Positions 33,841 through 42,243 of a stretch of DNA of 64,000 nt are shown here, piece after piece. Position numbers and translations under genes: made by a program. Position 1 is the stretch's first letter; each line of letters begins with the position of its first letter. The DNA lies in the NCBI RefSeq assembly GCF_000720725.1, contig NZ_JOCQ01000049.1, forward strand, positions 13,739 to 77,738. The letters run 5' to 3'. This DNA is from Streptomyces rimosus subsp. rimosus. Its GTDB lineage: Bacteria > Actinomycetota > Actinomycetes > Streptomycetales > Streptomycetaceae. The notes under the pieces were generated by a model. The model saw nothing but the letters and a program-made list of their open reading frames with translations, did not search any database and was not told the DNA's origin.

Positions 33841-34614
33841 TCAGAGCACCTTGGACAGGAACGACTTGGTGCGCTCGTGCTGCGGCTTGGCCAGCACGTC
33901 GCGCGGGTGGCCGGACTCGACGACCACGCCGTCGTCCATGAAGACCAGGGAGTCCCCGACCTCGCGCGCGAAGCCCATCTCGTGGGTGACGACCACCATC
34001 GTCATACCGTCTGCCGCCAGGTCCTTCATGACGTCCAGCACGTCACCGACCAGCTCCGGGTCGAGCGCCGAGGTCGGCTCGTCGAAGAGCATCAGCTTCG
34101 GCTCCATGGCCAGCGCGCGGGCGATCGCGACGCGCTGCTGCTGGCCGCCGGAGAGCTGCGAGGGGTAGTTGCCCGCCTTGTCCTTGAGGCCCACCCGGTC
34201 CAGCAGCTTCAGAGCGCGCTCCCGGGCGGACGCCTTGGCCTCGCCCTTCACCTGGACCGGCGCCTCCATGATGTTCTCCAGCGCCGTCATGTGCGGGAAG
34301 AGGTTGAAGCGCTGGAAGACCATGCCGATGTCGCGGCGGCGCGCGGCGACCTCGCGGTCGCGCAGCTCGTAGAGCTTGCCGTTGGCCTCCCGGTAGCCGA
34401 CCAGCTCGCCGTCGACCGACAGCCGGCCGGCGTTGATCTTCTCCAGGTGGTTGATGCAGCGCAGGAACGTCGACTTGCCGGAGCCGGACGGGCCGATCAG
34501 GCAGAACACCTCACGGGGCGCGACCTCCAGGTCGATGCCCTTGAGGATGTGGGCCGCGCCGAAGGACTTGTGGACGCCCTCGGCCTTGACCATGGGGGTG
34601 GACTTGCTGGTCAT
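33841..34614 (-). CDS. Glutamate-type amino-acid ABC importer, ATPase
   Basis: This 257-residue ATP-binding protein belongs to the polar amino-acid uptake family (GlnQ/GluA-like). Walker A is GPSGSGKST (about 43-51), the Q-loop is MVFQRFNLF, the signature is LSGGQQQRVAIARAL, and Walker B is LMLFDEPTSALDPE, with the H-loop in VVTHEMGFAREV. It overlaps the permease stop by 4 bp and is the last gene of the binding protein-permease-ATPase operon. Confidence 0.96.
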   Translation of the reverse strand: MTSKSTPMVKAEGVHKSFGAAHILKGIDLEVAPREVFCLIGPSGSGKSTFLRCINHLEKINAGRLSVDGELVGYREANGKLYELRDREVAARRRDIGMVFQRFNLFPHMTALENIMEAPVQVKGEAKASARERALKLLDRVGLKDKAGNYPSQLSGGQQQRVAIARALAMEPKLMLFDEPTSALDPELVGDVLDVMKDLAADGMTMVVVTHEMGFAREVGDSLVFMDDGVVVESGHPRDVLAKPQHERTKSFLSKVL

Positions 34615-35555
34615 GCGGCACCTCCGGCCGACGAACGGTTGACGCCGCCGAACCGGGCCCGCAGCCGCTGGATCGGCGTGGGCGGCAGCTGGCGGCTGGC
34701 GCCGCGGGCGTAGTACCGCTCCAGGTAGTACTGGCCGATGCTGAGCACCGAGGTGGCGATCAGGTACCAGACCGCGGCCAGGACGAGCATCTCCACCACG
34801 GGACCGGCGTCGCGGCCCACGTTCTGCGCCGACTGCAGCAGGTCGTAGTACTGCACGGCGATGACCAGCGAGGAGGTCTTGAGCATGTTGATGACCTCGT
34901 TGCCGGTCGGCGGCACGATCACGCGCATCGCCTGCGGCACGATGATCCGGCGCAGCGTCTTGCCGTGGCTCATGCCCAGCGCGTGCGCGGCCTCCGTCTG
35001 GCCCTCGTCCACGGCCAGCAGACCGCCGCGGCAGATCTCCGCCATGTACGCGGCCTCGTTGAGCCCCAGGCCCAGCAGCGCGCACAGGAACGGGGTCATG
35101 AAGTCCGACCACTCGTCCTTGTAGATCGGCATGATGTCGATGTACTGGAAGACCAGGCCCAGGTTGAACCACAGGAACAGCTGGACGTAGACCGGCGTGC
35201 CGCGGAAGAACCAGATGTAGAACCACGCGACCGTCGAGGTCACCGGGTTCTTCGACTGCCGCATCACGGCCAGGATCACACCCAGCACGATGCCGATCAC
35301 CATCGACAGCACCGTGATCAGCAGGGTGTTGCGCAGACCCCGGAGGATGTCCGCGTTGAACATGTAGTCGGGTATCGCGCCCCAGTTGACCTTGCCGGCG
35401 GCGAAGGCCCGCACGAGCAGGGCGAGCAGGGCGATGACGATCAGCGCCGCGACCCAGCGCCCGTAATGGCGGACGGGGATGGCCTTGATCGGCTCGGGCG
35501 CGGGCGGCGGGGCGTCCGCCGGCGGCTGGGCCGGCTTGTCGACGTCAACGGACAC
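34611..35555 (-). CDS. Amino-acid ABC importer permease
   Basis: This 314-residue permease of the HisM/GlnP family has an extra Pro-rich cytoplasmic N-terminus (PAQPPADAPPPAPEP). It has one N-terminal helix (WVAALIVIALLALLVRAFA), then the core transport helices. The EAA loop is ICRGGLLAVDEGQTEAAHALGMSHGKTLRRIIVPQAMRVIVPP. Glutamate systems of actinobacteria usually have two permeases (GluC and GluD); here only one is present, so it may act as a homodimer. It lies 83 bp after the binding-protein gene and overlaps the ATPase gene by 4 bp. Confidence 0.94.
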   Translation of the reverse strand: MSVDVDKPAQPPADAPPPAPEPIKAIPVRHYGRWVAALIVIALLALLVRAFAAGKVNWGAIPDYMFNADILRGLRNTLLITVLSMVIGIVLGVILAVMRQSKNPVTSTVAWFYIWFFRGTPVYVQLFLWFNLGLVFQYIDIMPIYKDEWSDFMTPFLCALLGLGLNEAAYMAEICRGGLLAVDEGQTEAAHALGMSHGKTLRRIIVPQAMRVIVPPTGNEVINMLKTSSLVIAVQYYDLLQSAQNVGRDAGPVVEMLVLAAVWYLIATSVLSIGQYYLERYYARGASRQLPPTPIQRLRARFGGVNRSSAGGAA

Positions 35556-35638
35556 GGGTGTTGCCTTTCAGCGTTCGGCGGGAGGGACGGGCCGTGCGCG
35601 GGCGGAGCGGGCACACGGCCGGGCGGGGCTCGGCGCGC

Positions 35639-36610
35639 TCAGCTGCCGCCGTTGAGCTTGACTTCCTTGACCGCGGCGTCGGAGACGTTCCACTTCTTGA
35701 GCACCTGGGCGTAGCTGCCGTTCTTCACGATGGCCTCCATGGCCGCCTTGAGCGCGTCGCGCAGCTGCTGCCGGTCCTTGGGCACCGCGATGCCGTACGG
35801 AGCGGCCTTGACCGGCGAGCCGACCAGTTCGAAGTCCTTGCCGCCACCGGAGGCCTTGACCGCCCACGCGGCGACCGGGTAGTCGCTGGAGACCGCGTCC
35901 ACGCCGCCGGTGCGCAGCCGGGTCTGCGCCTCGGTGTCGTTGTCGAAGGCCTCGATGGAGATCGGGCCCGTGCCGGACTCCTCGCACTTCTTCGTCTGCT
36001 CCTTGGCCAGGTCGTGCGAGACTGTGCCGCGCTGCACCGCGATCTTCTTGCCGCACAGGGCTTCCCAGCCGTCGATGCCCTGGGTCTTGCCCTTCTGGGT
36101 GTAGATCGAGACGCCGACGTCGAGGTAGTCGATGAAGTCGACGCCGTCGCTGACCTTCTTGCCGGTGGTGCTGTCCACGCCCTGCTGGCGGTCCTTGGTG
36201 TCCGTCATCGCCGACATGGCGATGTCGTAGCGCTTGGACTTCATGCCGCCCATGAGGGTGTCGAAGGTGGCGTTGTTGAAGTTCAGCTTGACGCCCAGCA
36301 CCTTGCCCATGGCGTCCGCGAGGTCCGGGTCGATGCCGGTGACCTCGCCGTTGGTGCGGAATTCCACCGGCTTGTACGAGATGTCCGAGCCGACCTGGAT
36401 CATCGCCTTGTCCTGCACGTCCTTGGGCAGCAGCTTGAACAGCGGCGCGTCCGGGTTGCGGTTCTTGGCCGCCTCGCGCTTCGCGATGGCCGCGTCGGTC
36501 TGGTCGCCGCAGGCGCTGAGCAGCAGCAGCGAGGCGGCGACCGCGGCCGCCGCGGCCGCGGCCGACCGAGACCTGCCGGCGGCCGGGCGACGGGTGGGGC
36601 TTGCGGTCAT
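35639..36610 (-). CDS. Amino-acid ABC importer substrate-binding lipoprotein
   Basis: This 323-residue lipoprotein has a basic n-region and an Ala-rich hydrophobic stretch ending in lipobox LLLLSACGD. The family 3 solute-binding domain follows (IQVGSDISYKPVEFRTNGEVTGIDPDLADAMGKVLGVKLNF...SKRYDIAMSAMTDTKDRQQ...GKKIAVQRGTVSHD). It should hold a polar amino acid, probably glutamate or a relative, outside the membrane. GGAGG directly upstream supports the ATG at 36610. It is the first gene of the operon; direct repeats near 36705-36726 may belong to its promoter. Confidence 0.94.
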   Translation of the reverse strand: MTASPTRRPAAGRSRSAAAAAAAVAASLLLLSACGDQTDAAIAKREAAKNRNPDAPLFKLLPKDVQDKAMIQVGSDISYKPVEFRTNGEVTGIDPDLADAMGKVLGVKLNFNNATFDTLMGGMKSKRYDIAMSAMTDTKDRQQGVDSTTGKKVSDGVDFIDYLDVGVSIYTQKGKTQGIDGWEALCGKKIAVQRGTVSHDLAKEQTKKCEESGTGPISIEAFDNDTEAQTRLRTGGVDAVSSDYPVAAWAVKASGGGKDFELVGSPVKAAPYGIAVPKDRQQLRDALKAAMEAIVKNGSYAQVLKKWNVSDAAVKEVKLNGGS

Positions 36611-37133
36611 GCTGATCCTCCTGCGGATGAGGGAGAAGCCGACTGGCAGGGGCCGGGCACACACCTTCGGGCGTCGCGACCTCGTTTGGTGACGGAATCT
36701 TGCCATCCGGACACCGCTATCCGGACTGTCGTACAGGTCAAAATCGGATAACGGACGTAAGCGGAGTGGCGCATGCCAGGTGCCCCAAGGGTGACCTGCG
36801 CACGAAGGGGCGCGCGGCGGCGGCCGGTGCGGGCCCGCGTCTCGCAGTGCGGACAGCGCATGGGGAACTTCCAGCGGTTTACGCTGTTCACGGCTATTGC
36901 CGGAGTTGTAAGCCGGGGGTAACGAATCCGACTCGTCGGGGCCCGCACCCGTCCGGTAGAAAGGTGCGTTACACCCCTCATCCGGGGCTCAGGGCGCGTG
37001 TGCGGCGCGCCCGGCGTCCGTACCTCCCCCCGCGGGACGGCCATCCGTCGCGCAGGGCACGGACGCGGTGCCCGCCCACCCCGACCAGGGAGTGGTCACC
37101 CTCAACTGACAGACGAATAAAGGGGTTGAACCA
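36611..37133. other. Divergent control region, ABC importer / malic enzyme
   Basis: About 520 bases without a gene between the divergent binding-protein and malic-enzyme genes. ATCCGGAC is directly repeated at 36705-36712 and 36719-36726, and TATCCG (36718-36723) is mirrored by CGGATA (36745-36750), all close to the importer start. Closer to the malic enzyme, GTAGAAAGG near 36957 could be a -10 region. No conserved small protein was found; frames through it are Arg-rich shadows. Confidence 0.45.
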
Positions 37134-38405
37134 GTGACAGCCAAGACCGCCCAGTCCCACAGCGGCGGCAACACGCAGACGAACGCCGGCACCGGCCAGG
37201 ACGCCAAGGGCGCGCCCGGGTCCGGACCGGACGGCGGCGACGAGCGGCAGTGCCAGGACCCGGCCTTCCTCCTGCACCGCGGCGGCAAGATGGAGATCCG
37301 GGCGACGGTGCCGGTGCGCGACCGCGAGGACCTCTCCCTCGCGTACACGCCCGGCGTCGCCAAGGTGTGCAGCGCGATCGCCGAGGAACCCGAGCTGGTG
37401 CACGACTACACCTGGAAGTCCCAGGTCGTGGCCGTGGTCACGGACGGCACCGCGGTGCTCGGCCTCGGTGACATCGGCCCCGAGGCGTCCCTGCCGGTGA
37501 TGGAGGGCAAGGCGATCCTCTTCAAGCAGTTCGGCGGCGTGGACGCGGTGCCGATCGCGCTCGCGACGACCGACACCGACGAGATCGTCGACACCGTGGT
37601 GCGGATGGCGCCGTCCTTCGGCGGCGTCAACCTGGAGGACATCTCGGCGCCGCGCTGCTTCGAGATCGAGCGCCGGCTCCAGGAGCGCCTGGACATCCCG
37701 GTCTTCCACGACGATCAGCACGGCACCGCCGTGGTCACGCTGGCCGCGCTGCGCAACGCCGCCCAGCTGACGAACCGTTCACTCGGCCAGCTGCGCGCCG
37801 TCATCTCCGGCGCGGGCGCGGCCGGGTTCGCCATCGCCAAGATCCTCGTCGAGGCGGGCATCGGTGACGTCGCGGTCTGCGACCGCAAGGGCGTCGTCAC
37901 CGCCGACCGCGACGAGCACATGACCGACGTCAAGCGCGAGCTGGCCTCCTTCACCAACAAGGCGGGTCTGTCCGGGTCGCTGGAGACCGCGCTGGACGGC
38001 GCGGACGTCTTCATCGGCGTCTCCGGTGGCACGGTGCCGGAGGAGGCCGTCTCCAAGATGGCCAAGGACGCGCTGATCTTCGCGATGGCCAACCCGAACC
38101 CGGAGATCCACCCGGACGTCGCGCACAAGTACGCCGCGGTGGTCGCCACCGGCCGCAGCGACTACCCGAACCAGATCAACAACGTCCTGGCGTTCCCCGG
38201 CATCTTCGCCGGCGCGCTCCAGGTGCGGGCCACCCGCATCACGGAGGGCATGAAGCTGGCCGCCGCCGAGGCGCTGGCCTCCGTGGTCGCCGACGACCTG
38301 AGCGCCGAGTGCGTCATCCCGTCGCCGTTCGACGAGCGGGTCGCCCCGGCGGTGACCTCGGCGGTCGCCGCGGCCGCCCGGGCGGAGGGCGTCGCGCGCC
38401 GCTGA
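37134..38405 (+). CDS. NAD-dependent malic enzyme
   Basis: This 423-residue malic enzyme oxidatively decarboxylates malate to pyruvate. Visible parts are the catalytic Tyr region LAYTPGVAKVCSAI, VTDGTAVLGLGDIGPEASLPVMEGKAILFKQFGGVDAVPIAL, metal-binding VFHDDQHGTAVVTLAAL, the dinucleotide-binding GAGAAGFAIAKIL, and MANPNPEI. It is the short bacterial form, without a phosphotransacetylase domain. The N-terminal 35 residues are Gly/Gln/Thr-rich and nonconserved. The GTG at 37134 follows AAGGGG. It stands alone and ends at a hairpin. Confidence 0.95.
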   Translation: MTAKTAQSHSGGNTQTNAGTGQDAKGAPGSGPDGGDERQCQDPAFLLHRGGKMEIRATVPVRDREDLSLAYTPGVAKVCSAIAEEPELVHDYTWKSQVVAVVTDGTAVLGLGDIGPEASLPVMEGKAILFKQFGGVDAVPIALATTDTDEIVDTVVRMAPSFGGVNLEDISAPRCFEIERRLQERLDIPVFHDDQHGTAVVTLAALRNAAQLTNRSLGQLRAVISGAGAAGFAIAKILVEAGIGDVAVCDRKGVVTADRDEHMTDVKRELASFTNKAGLSGSLETALDGADVFIGVSGGTVPEEAVSKMAKDALIFAMANPNPEIHPDVAHKYAAVVATGRSDYPNQINNVLAFPGIFAGALQVRATRITEGMKLAAAEALASVVADDLSAECVIPSPFDERVAPAVTSAVAAAARAEGVARR

Positions 38406-38423
38406 GCCGAGGCCGATGCCACC

Positions 38424-38483
38424 GGAAGGGTCCCGCCGCCGTGCGGGGCCCTTCCCTCGTTGTGCGGGGCCCTTCCGTCGTTG
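38424..38483 (+). terminator. Malic-enzyme terminator with a 21-bp tandem duplication
   Basis: GGAAGGGTCCCGC (38424-38436) pairs with GCGGGGCCCTTCC (38443-38455) except for one T-G wobble, around a 6-nt loop. The 3' arm region TGCGGGGCCCTTCC plus CTCGTTG is repeated immediately at 38463-38483 with one change, so either copy could pair with the 5' arm. Confidence 0.75.
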
Positions 38484-38550
38484 TGCGGCGCGGCGCGTGT
38501 CACACCCCGGCCCGGTACCGCCCGGCCCCCGCGCGCCCTACGTTGGGATC

Positions 38551-39513
38551 ATGTTTGCTGCCTACGCCGCCCGCATCGACCGGGACCAGCCGCTGAGCGG
38601 CCTCGAACTGGGGGAGCGCCCGGCCCCCGAGGCGCGTCCCGGCTGGACGACCGTCAACGTCAAGGCCGCCTCCCTCAACCACCACGACCTGTGGTCGCTG
38701 CGCGGCGTGGGGCTCGGGGAGGAGGCGCTGCCCATGATCCTCGGCTGTGACGCGGCCGGCATCGACGCGGACGGCAACGAGGTCGTCGTCCACTCGGTCA
38801 TCGGCCAGAGCGGGCACGGCGTCGGCCCCGACGAGCCGCGCTCCATCCTCACCGAGCGCTACCAGGGCACCTTCGCCGAGCAGGTCGCCGTCCCCGCCTG
38901 GAACGTGCTGCCCAAGCCGAAGGAGCTGTCCTTCGCCGAGGCCGCGTGCCTGCCGACGGCCTGGCTGACCGCGTACCGCATGCTGTTCACCAACGCCGGG
39001 GTGCGGCCCGGGGACAGCGTGCTCGTCCAGGGCGCGGGCGGCGGCGTGGCCACCGCGGCGATCGTGCTGGGCGCGGCGGCCGGGCTGCGGGTCTTCGCCA
39101 CCAGCCGCAGCGAGGACAAGCGCAAGCGCGCCGTCGAACTGGGTGCCGAGGCCGCCCTGCCCACCGGCGAGCGGCTGCCGCAGCGGGTGGACGCCGTGAT
39201 CGAGACGGTCGGCGCGGCCACCTGGTCGCACTCGGTGAAGTCCCTCAAGCCCGGCGGCGCCCTCGTCATCTCGGGCGCCACCAGCGGCTTCAACCCCGAG
39301 CGCACGGAGCTGAACCGGATCTTCTTCCTGGAGCTGAAGGTCGTCGGCTCGACCATGGGCAGCAAGGACGAACTGGCCTCGCTGCTGAACTTCTGCGCGG
39401 CCAAGGGCGTGCGGCCCGTCATCGACACGACGCTGCCGCTGGACCGGGCGCGCGAGGGGTTCGCGAAGCTGGCCGAGGGCGAGATGTTCGGCAAGGTCGT
39501 CCTGACGGTCTGA
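38551..39513 (+). CDS. Zinc-type alcohol dehydrogenase-like / quinone oxidoreductase (MDR)
   Basis: This 320-residue medium-chain reductase has the GroES-like N-terminal fold (FAAYAARIDRDQPLSGLELGERPAPEARPGWTTVNVKAASLNHHDLWSLRGVG). The NAD(P)-binding domain has VLVQGAGGGVATAAIVLG. The catalytic zinc ligands of true alcohol dehydrogenases are not evident (NHHDLW, ILGCDAAG), and no structural-zinc Cys cluster is present. This points to a quinone- or enone-reductase-like NADPH enzyme. The start at 38551 is the first Met of the conserved domain. It precedes the HutD gene by 21 bp. Confidence 0.9.
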   Translation: MFAAYAARIDRDQPLSGLELGERPAPEARPGWTTVNVKAASLNHHDLWSLRGVGLGEEALPMILGCDAAGIDADGNEVVVHSVIGQSGHGVGPDEPRSILTERYQGTFAEQVAVPAWNVLPKPKELSFAEAACLPTAWLTAYRMLFTNAGVRPGDSVLVQGAGGGVATAAIVLGAAAGLRVFATSRSEDKRKRAVELGAEAALPTGERLPQRVDAVIETVGAATWSHSVKSLKPGGALVISGATSGFNPERTELNRIFFLELKVVGSTMGSKDELASLLNFCAAKGVRPVIDTTLPLDRAREGFAKLAEGEMFGKVVLTV

Positions 39514-39534
39514 GGCGCGCGGGAGCGGGGAGGG

Positions 39535-40161
39535 GTGCGGGTGCGGGTGCTGCGCGCGGCCGGCCGTACGGCGTCGGCCTGGAGCAACGGCGGCGGCGTG
39601 ACGCGGGAGATCGCCGCCGCGCCGCCCGGCGCGGGCTGGGACGCCTTCGACTGGCGGGTGAGCCTGGCCGAGGTGGGCCGGGACGGCCCGTACTCCGCGC
39701 TGCCCGGCGTCGACCGCGTCCTGACGGTGGCCGAGGGCGCCGGACTGGAACTGACCGTCGACGGCACCCGCCACCTCCTGCCGGGCCACTGCCCGTTCGC
39801 CTTCCCCGGCGACGCGCCGACCGACTGCCGCCTCCTGGACGGGCCGGTGGTCAACTTCAACGTGATGCTGCGGCGCCAGCGTTCGACGGCGACCGTGGAG
39901 CTGACCCGCGACCGGTACGCCGCCGAACCGCGCCCGGCCACCGCCCCGCGGGAGCCGGCCGAGGAGCGCACGCGGCTGATCGTCGCGCTGTCCGGCCGTA
40001 CGACACTGGACGGGTACGCGCCCGCCGCGCCCCCGGTGTCGCTGGAACACCACGACGCCGCCCTCCTGCGCGCCGACGCGGGTGTCTCACTGCGCACGGA
40101 CGGCGTCGCGGCCATCGTCACCCTGACGGTACGGACGGCGGCCGGCGCCTGTACGGACTGA
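39535..40161 (+). CDS. HutD/Ves family protein
   Basis: This protein of about 208 residues belongs to the HutD/Ves family of cupin-like proteins. Motifs are WSNGGGVTREIA, WDAFDWRVSLAEVGRDGPYSALPGVDRVLTVAEG and VVNFNVMLRR. HutD is thought to help keep histidine or urocanate levels in check in some bacteria; no hut genes are near, so the function here is open. GTG at 39535 or 39541 starts it. The last 75 bp overlap the convergent LysR gene. Confidence 0.88.
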   Translation: MRVRVLRAAGRTASAWSNGGGVTREIAAAPPGAGWDAFDWRVSLAEVGRDGPYSALPGVDRVLTVAEGAGLELTVDGTRHLLPGHCPFAFPGDAPTDCRLLDGPVVNFNVMLRRQRSTATVELTRDRYAAEPRPATAPREPAEERTRLIVALSGRTTLDGYAPAAPPVSLEHHDAALLRADAGVSLRTDGVAAIVTLTVRTAAGACTD

Positions 40162-41061
40162 GGCGGTGGCCGGTGCCGCGCCCGTGACCGGGGCGTCCGC
40201 CGCGCCGCCGCCCAGGGTGCGCCGTGCGTGGTCGGCGAAGGCGGCGGTGGCGGGGTGCGTGGCCGTACGGGGCCGGGCCAGCAGGACCGTGAGCGGCCCG
40301 GCGTCGGTGATCGGCAGGTACCGGACGCCCGGATGCGGATGGCTGTGCCCGGTGGCCTCGGCCGTCACCCCGGCCGCCTCGCCGGTCGCGATCGCCGTCA
40401 GCCACTCGTCCACGTTGGCGACCTCGAAGGTGCGGTGCGGCCGCCGCCCGGCGGGCCATAGCTCGGTGCTCGTGGTGCACGCCGTGGCGCACAGCGCGAT
40501 GGTGTGGTGCGTCAGATCGGCCAGCCCGACGGCGTCGGCGCCGGCCAGCGGGTCGCTCTCGCACAGCGCGGCCATCCGCCGTTCCTGGTACAGCGCGACG
40601 GTGCGCAGCGCACAGTCGTCCGCCGGGAGGGTGCGCAGGAAGGCGAGATCGACGGAGCCACGGCGCAGCTCGGCCTCGGGGTCGGCGAGCCGGTGCACCT
40701 CCACCGGCGCGTCGGGGCGCGTCCGCCGCCACTCGCGCAGCAACGGCACCGTGTGCCGGCCGAGCGCGGCCCAGACGAAACCGACCCGCAACGGCCGGGG
40801 CCCGGCCGTCGCCTCCGCGAGCGCGTCGTCCAGCTGGATGAGGATGCGGTGGGCGTGCTCGTACAGCCGCCGTCCGGCCGGGGTGAGCCGCAGCCGGCGG
40901 GTGGTCCGCTCGACCAGCGAGGTGCCCAGCCGGCTCTCCAACTGCTCCAGCGTGCGGGACAGGGCGGGCTGGCTGACGTGCAGGGCCGCCGCCGCGCCGG
41001 TGATCGTCCCCTCGTCACCGATGGCGGCCAGCGCGCGCAGGTGCCGCAGCTCCACGTTCAC
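40087..41061 (-). CDS. LysR-family transcriptional regulator
   Basis: This 324-residue LysR regulator has a standard N-terminal winged helix (ELRHLRALAAIGDEGTITGAAAALHVSQPALSRTLEQLESRLGTSLVERTTRRLRLTPAGRRLYEHA). An effector domain follows (LRVGFVWAALGRHTVPLLREWRR...). A C-terminal tail of about 35 residues is Arg/Ala-rich and overlaps the hutD-like gene. It is divergent from a short-chain dehydrogenase gene with 129 bp between, so it most likely controls that gene. Confidence 0.92.
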   Translation of the reverse strand: MNVELRHLRALAAIGDEGTITGAAAALHVSQPALSRTLEQLESRLGTSLVERTTRRLRLTPAGRRLYEHAHRILIQLDDALAEATAGPRPLRVGFVWAALGRHTVPLLREWRRTRPDAPVEVHRLADPEAELRRGSVDLAFLRTLPADDCALRTVALYQERRMAALCESDPLAGADAVGLADLTHHTIALCATACTTSTELWPAGRRPHRTFEVANVDEWLTAIATGEAAGVTAEATGHSHPHPGVRYLPITDAGPLTVLLARPRTATHPATAAFADHARRTLGGGAADAPVTGAAPATASVRTGAGRRPYRQGDDGRDAVRAQ

Positions 41062-41190
41062 CGCGCACCTCCGTACGGGGCCGGGCCGGGACGCCCGGGT
41101 CCGCGCCGTTCGTCACTCATAACCCCCGAGCATAAATCGCCCGCAGAAGGTATTTCCCTCCCGTGCGCGGCCCCGCCTAGCGTCCTCCGT

Positions 41191-41802
41191 ATGAAGATCC
41201 TCCTGATCGGCGCGACCGGGAAACTGGGCACCGCCGTACACAAGACGCTGGCCGGACGCGGCCACGAGATCATCACCGTCGGCCGCAGCGGTGGCGATCT
41301 GCGCCTGGACATCGGCGACCCGGCGCAGGTCACCGAGGCGTACGAGCGCGCCGCCGAGCGGGCCGGGACACTGGACGCGGTGGTCAGCGCGGCCGGTGAC
41401 ACACCGTTCAAACCGGTCGCCGAGATGACGGCCGAGGACTACGCGGCGGGCTTCCGCGGCAAGGTGCTCGGCCAGATCGAGCTGGTGCGCCAGGGCACCG
41501 CCCGCATCTCCGCACGCGGCTCCTTCACCCTGATCACCGGCGTCCTCGCCCGCGACCCGATACCCACCGGCAGCGCGGCGGCGATGGCCAACGGCGCGGT
41601 GGAGTCGTTCGTACGGGCCGCCGCGGTCGACATCGCGCCGCAGCGCGTCAACGCGGTGAGCCCGACCGTGGTCACCGAATCCCTCCCGGACTACGGCGCC
41701 TTCTTCCCCGGCATCGCGTCGGTGAGCCTGGAGCAGGTGGCGGCGGCGTACGTCCGTTCCGTCGAGGGCGGGCAGACCGGGCAGGTCTACGAGCTGACGT
41801 GA
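41191..41802 (+). CDS. Short-chain dehydrogenase/reductase
   Basis: This 203-residue SDR has the cofactor motif LLIGATGKLGTAVHKTLAGRGHEIITVGRSGGD (GxTGxxG) at the N-terminus and VVSAAGDTPFKPV as the NAG-like strand. The active-site Tyr-x-x-x-Lys is not evident: the segment reads GSAAAMANGAVESFVRAAA where Tyr and Lys would sit. A similar situation is seen in atypical SDRs of this length. Substrate and cofactor are unknown. The ATG at 41191 immediately starts the Rossmann strand. It is divergent from the LysR gene. Confidence 0.88.
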   Translation: MKILLIGATGKLGTAVHKTLAGRGHEIITVGRSGGDLRLDIGDPAQVTEAYERAAERAGTLDAVVSAAGDTPFKPVAEMTAEDYAAGFRGKVLGQIELVRQGTARISARGSFTLITGVLARDPIPTGSAAAMANGAVESFVRAAAVDIAPQRVNAVSPTVVTESLPDYGAFFPGIASVSLEQVAAAYVRSVEGGQTGQVYELT

Positions 41803-41824
41803 CGGCCGCGGGGCGCCGGGGCGC

Positions 41825-42106
41825 TCAGCCCGCGTGCGTGCCGGTGTGCGTGCGGGCGGCCCCGGCGTTCCGGTCGCGGGCGAGTGCCTTCTCGCGCCCC
41901 TTGTCCAGGACGGCGAGCAGGGCGAAGGCCGCCACGATGACCGCGCCCGAGGCGACGTAGTTCCAGGGGGCGTCGAGGTAGTTGACGGGCCGCATCGGGG
42001 TGCCGTGGTCGTCGCTGATGACCCGGTAGAGGATGGCCGCGGGCCCCTCCCAGAAGCCCGCGGTGAACACCAGGATGGACAGCAGCCGGTACCAGGCTTC
42101 GTTCAT
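41825..42106 (-). CDS. Small membrane protein under a TetR-type operator
   Basis: This 93-residue protein has two likely membrane helices (LLSILVFTAGFWEGPAAILY and YVASGAVIVAAFALLAVLD) and a basic, Thr/His-rich tail. The function is unknown. The ATG lies 43 bp from the perfect repeat at 42149-42162, so the divergent zinc-motif TetR gene is probably its regulator. No ribosome site is strong; GGGGAGACGACC directly upstream is adequate. Confidence 0.75.
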   Translation of the reverse strand: MNEAWYRLLSILVFTAGFWEGPAAILYRVISDDHGTPMRPVNYLDAPWNYVASGAVIVAAFALLAVLDKGREKALARDRNAGAARTHTGTHAG

Positions 42107-42148
42107 GGTCGTCTCCCCGTTTCCGTGACGGTGTTTCCTCGTGCCTTG

Positions 42149-42162
42149 GATACGACCGTATC
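42149..42162. promoter_or_regulatory. TetR-type operator GATACG-AC-CGTATC
   Basis: A perfect 6+2+6 inverted repeat in the 137-bp gap between the small membrane protein and the TetR gene. The GATACG half-site and spacing fit many TetR-family operators. A TTGACT and TGATAT pair at 42183-42205 could be the TetR gene promoter. Confidence 0.6.
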
Positions 42163-42243
42163 AATAAAGTCGGGTCGATGTCTTGACTGTGCGGCCACTG
42201 TCTGATATTCGTCACGCTTGGCGTGGCGCGGTACCCTGGTTCC

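Noticed and set aside
36700..37133. Possible small genes in the gap before the malic enzyme
   Set aside because: Frames are Arg/Pro-rich, lack ribosome sites and have no recognisable similarity; the region looks regulatory.
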